From Planctomycetota bacterium (GTDB taxonomy: Bacteria > Planctomycetota > J058 > J103), in NCBI GenBank assembly GCA_003694875.1, contig RFJN01000434.1, positions 1 through 5,593 on the forward strand: 5,593 nucleotides of DNA, in the 5' to 3' direction. The number at the start of each line of letters is the position of its first letter. The stretch's first letter is position 1. The translations under genes and the position numbers were made by a program. The notes under the pieces were generated by a model. The model was not told the DNA's origin. It ran no database searches and saw nothing but the letters and a program-made list of their open reading frames with translations. This document shows positions 4,879-5,593 of this stretch, in pieces.

Positions 4879-5593
4879 CCGATCACCTCCCGTAGCCGAC
4901 CTCCCGCCGCCGCGAGTCGGCGCGCCGCCTCGGCGGGCCCGACCCCGAGCCGCGCCATGACCACCGCGTCCTTGACCCGCCAGTCCACCGCGCGCAGCAG
5001 CGCCTCGGCGCGGGCGGGCTGCACCTGCGCAAGCCGGCACACGAGGCGTCGCGCGCGGGCGCGCAACTTGCGGTTGGTCGCGTGCACATCCACCATGAGC
5101 GCGCCGTACACCTTGCCGAGGCGGCTGAAGGCGGCGGTGCTCAGCGCGTTGAGCGCGATCTTGGTCGCGGTGCCTGCCTTCAGCCGGCTCGAGCCCGCGA
5201 GCAGTTCCGGGCCCACCTCGAGCACGATCGTCTCGTGTGCAAGCGGCGGCTCGTGGCGTGCCGCGAGCGGGTTGCAGGTCAGCAGCGCGGTGTGCGCCCC
5301 GCGGCGCGCCGCCTCGGCGAGGGCGGCGCGCACGAACGGGGCCGATCCGCTCGCCGAGATGCCCACGAACACGTCGCCCGCCCCGACGCCGTCCTCCTGC
5401 ACCGCGCTGCGTCCGGCCGCCTCGTCGTCCTCCGCGCCCTCGATCGCGCGCCCGAGTGCCGGGCGGCCGCCCGCGATCAGGGCGCGCACCTGCTCCGGTC
5501 GCGAGCGGAAGGTGGGCGGGCACTCGGCCGCCTCCGCGACCGCAAGCCGACCGCTCGTGCCCGCTCCGCACAGCACGAGGCTACCGCCTGCGG
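4875..5593 (-). CDS. murQ: N-acetylmuramic acid 6-phosphate etherase, N-terminus beyond window
   Basis: Cleaves the lactyl ether of MurNAc-6-phosphate to give GlcNAc-6-phosphate and D-lactate in the cytoplasm, feeding cell-wall sugar back into amino-sugar metabolism. The right edge cuts the gene; 238 residues are visible of an expected 300 or so, and the frame continues to the edge upstream of an internal GTG at 5576, which is not the true start. Visible residues show the SIS sugar-phosphate isomerase fold: G-A-G-T-S-G-R-L (9-16), E-C-P-P-T-F (23-28), I-E-G-A-E-D-D (50-56), G-I-S-A-S-G, L-T-C-N-P, S-S-R-L-K-A-G-T-A-T-K and R-L-G-K-V-Y-G-A-L-M-V-D. The two glutamates at visible positions 23 and 54 are 31 residues apart, as are the catalytic pair Glu83/Glu114 described for the E. 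coli enzyme, so activity is expected. The C-terminal about 50 residues form the usual small helical domain ending A-A-G-G-R-L-R. It is the first gene seen of a coupled operon and overlaps anmK by 4 nt. Confidence 0.97.
   Translation of the reverse strand, partial: AGGSLVLCGAGTSGRLAVAEAAECPPTFRSRPEQVRALIAGGRPALGRAIEGAEDDEAAGRSAVQEDGVGAGDVFVGISASGSAPFVRAALAEAARRGAHTALLTCNPLAARHEPPLAHETIVLEVGPELLAGSSRLKAGTATKIALNALSTAAFSRLGKVYGALMVDVHATNRKLRARARRLVCRLAQVQPARAEALLRAVDWRVKDAVVMARLGVGPAEAARRLAAAGGRLREVIG
4881..4890 (-). promoter_or_regulatory. Full-length consensus Shine-Dalgarno for anmK
   Basis: On the minus strand this reads GGAGGTGATC, complementary to all ten bases of the conserved 16S rRNA 3' tail (GAUCACCUCC). 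Its GGAGG core ends 7 nt before the GTG start at 4878. It lies within the last codons of murQ (R-E-V-I-G-stop) and fixes the anmK start despite a non-ATG codon and an N-terminal extension. Confidence 0.8.

Noticed and set aside
4879..5571. Upstream extension of the anmK frame through murQ
   Set aside because: The frame is open only because of GC content; family motifs begin after GTG 4878, which has a perfect Shine-Dalgarno, and murQ occupies the other frame.

Overview
This is a very GC-rich window with G/C-dominated third codon positions. All six genes lie on the minus strand and fill it almost completely, so transcription runs from the right edge to the left. The layout is, in transcription order: murQ (5' end cut off by the right edge), anmK, two paralogous genes of unknown function (3029-3682 and 1969-3039), an unrecognised 262-residue protein (1137-1925), a 109-bp gap, and a beta-propeller-like protein that runs off the left edge. 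No tRNA, rRNA, CRISPR array, insertion sequence or transfer boundary is visible.

murQ and anmK are the two dedicated enzymes for recycling N-acetylmuramic acid from cell-wall peptidoglycan. AnmK turns 1,6-anhydro-MurNAc into MurNAc-6-phosphate, and MurQ removes the lactyl ether to give GlcNAc-6-phosphate and D-lactate. Anhydro-MurNAc recycling through AnmK is mainly a Gram-negative trait. Together with the base composition and the Ala/Arg/Glu-rich proteins, this suggests a high-GC Gram-negative bacterium, perhaps myxobacterial/deltaproteobacterial. That placement is an inference with low certainty.

The first four genes overlap (GTGA, 4 nt; ATGA, 4 nt; 11 nt), which indicates one translationally coupled operon. 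The fifth follows after 43 nt and probably belongs to it. The third and fourth genes are the notable part. Both encode a stand-alone domain resembling the swivelling phosphohistidine domain of PTS enzyme I and other PEP-utilising enzymes. In both, the TSH-type phospho-acceptor loop is replaced by a shared G-S-V-I-D-P-x-Y motif, so the catalytic histidine is absent. They also share a second module after that domain. One carries a helical N-terminus and a long disordered tail with an RGG-like basic part and an acidic end. They look like a pair of derived pseudo-enzymes, or a new binding fold, built into a muropeptide-recycling operon.

The left gene starts a separate unit: the 109-bp gap holds a candidate promoter whose spacer is covered by a 7-bp inverted repeat. 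Its reading frame stays open to the window edge with no stop codon.
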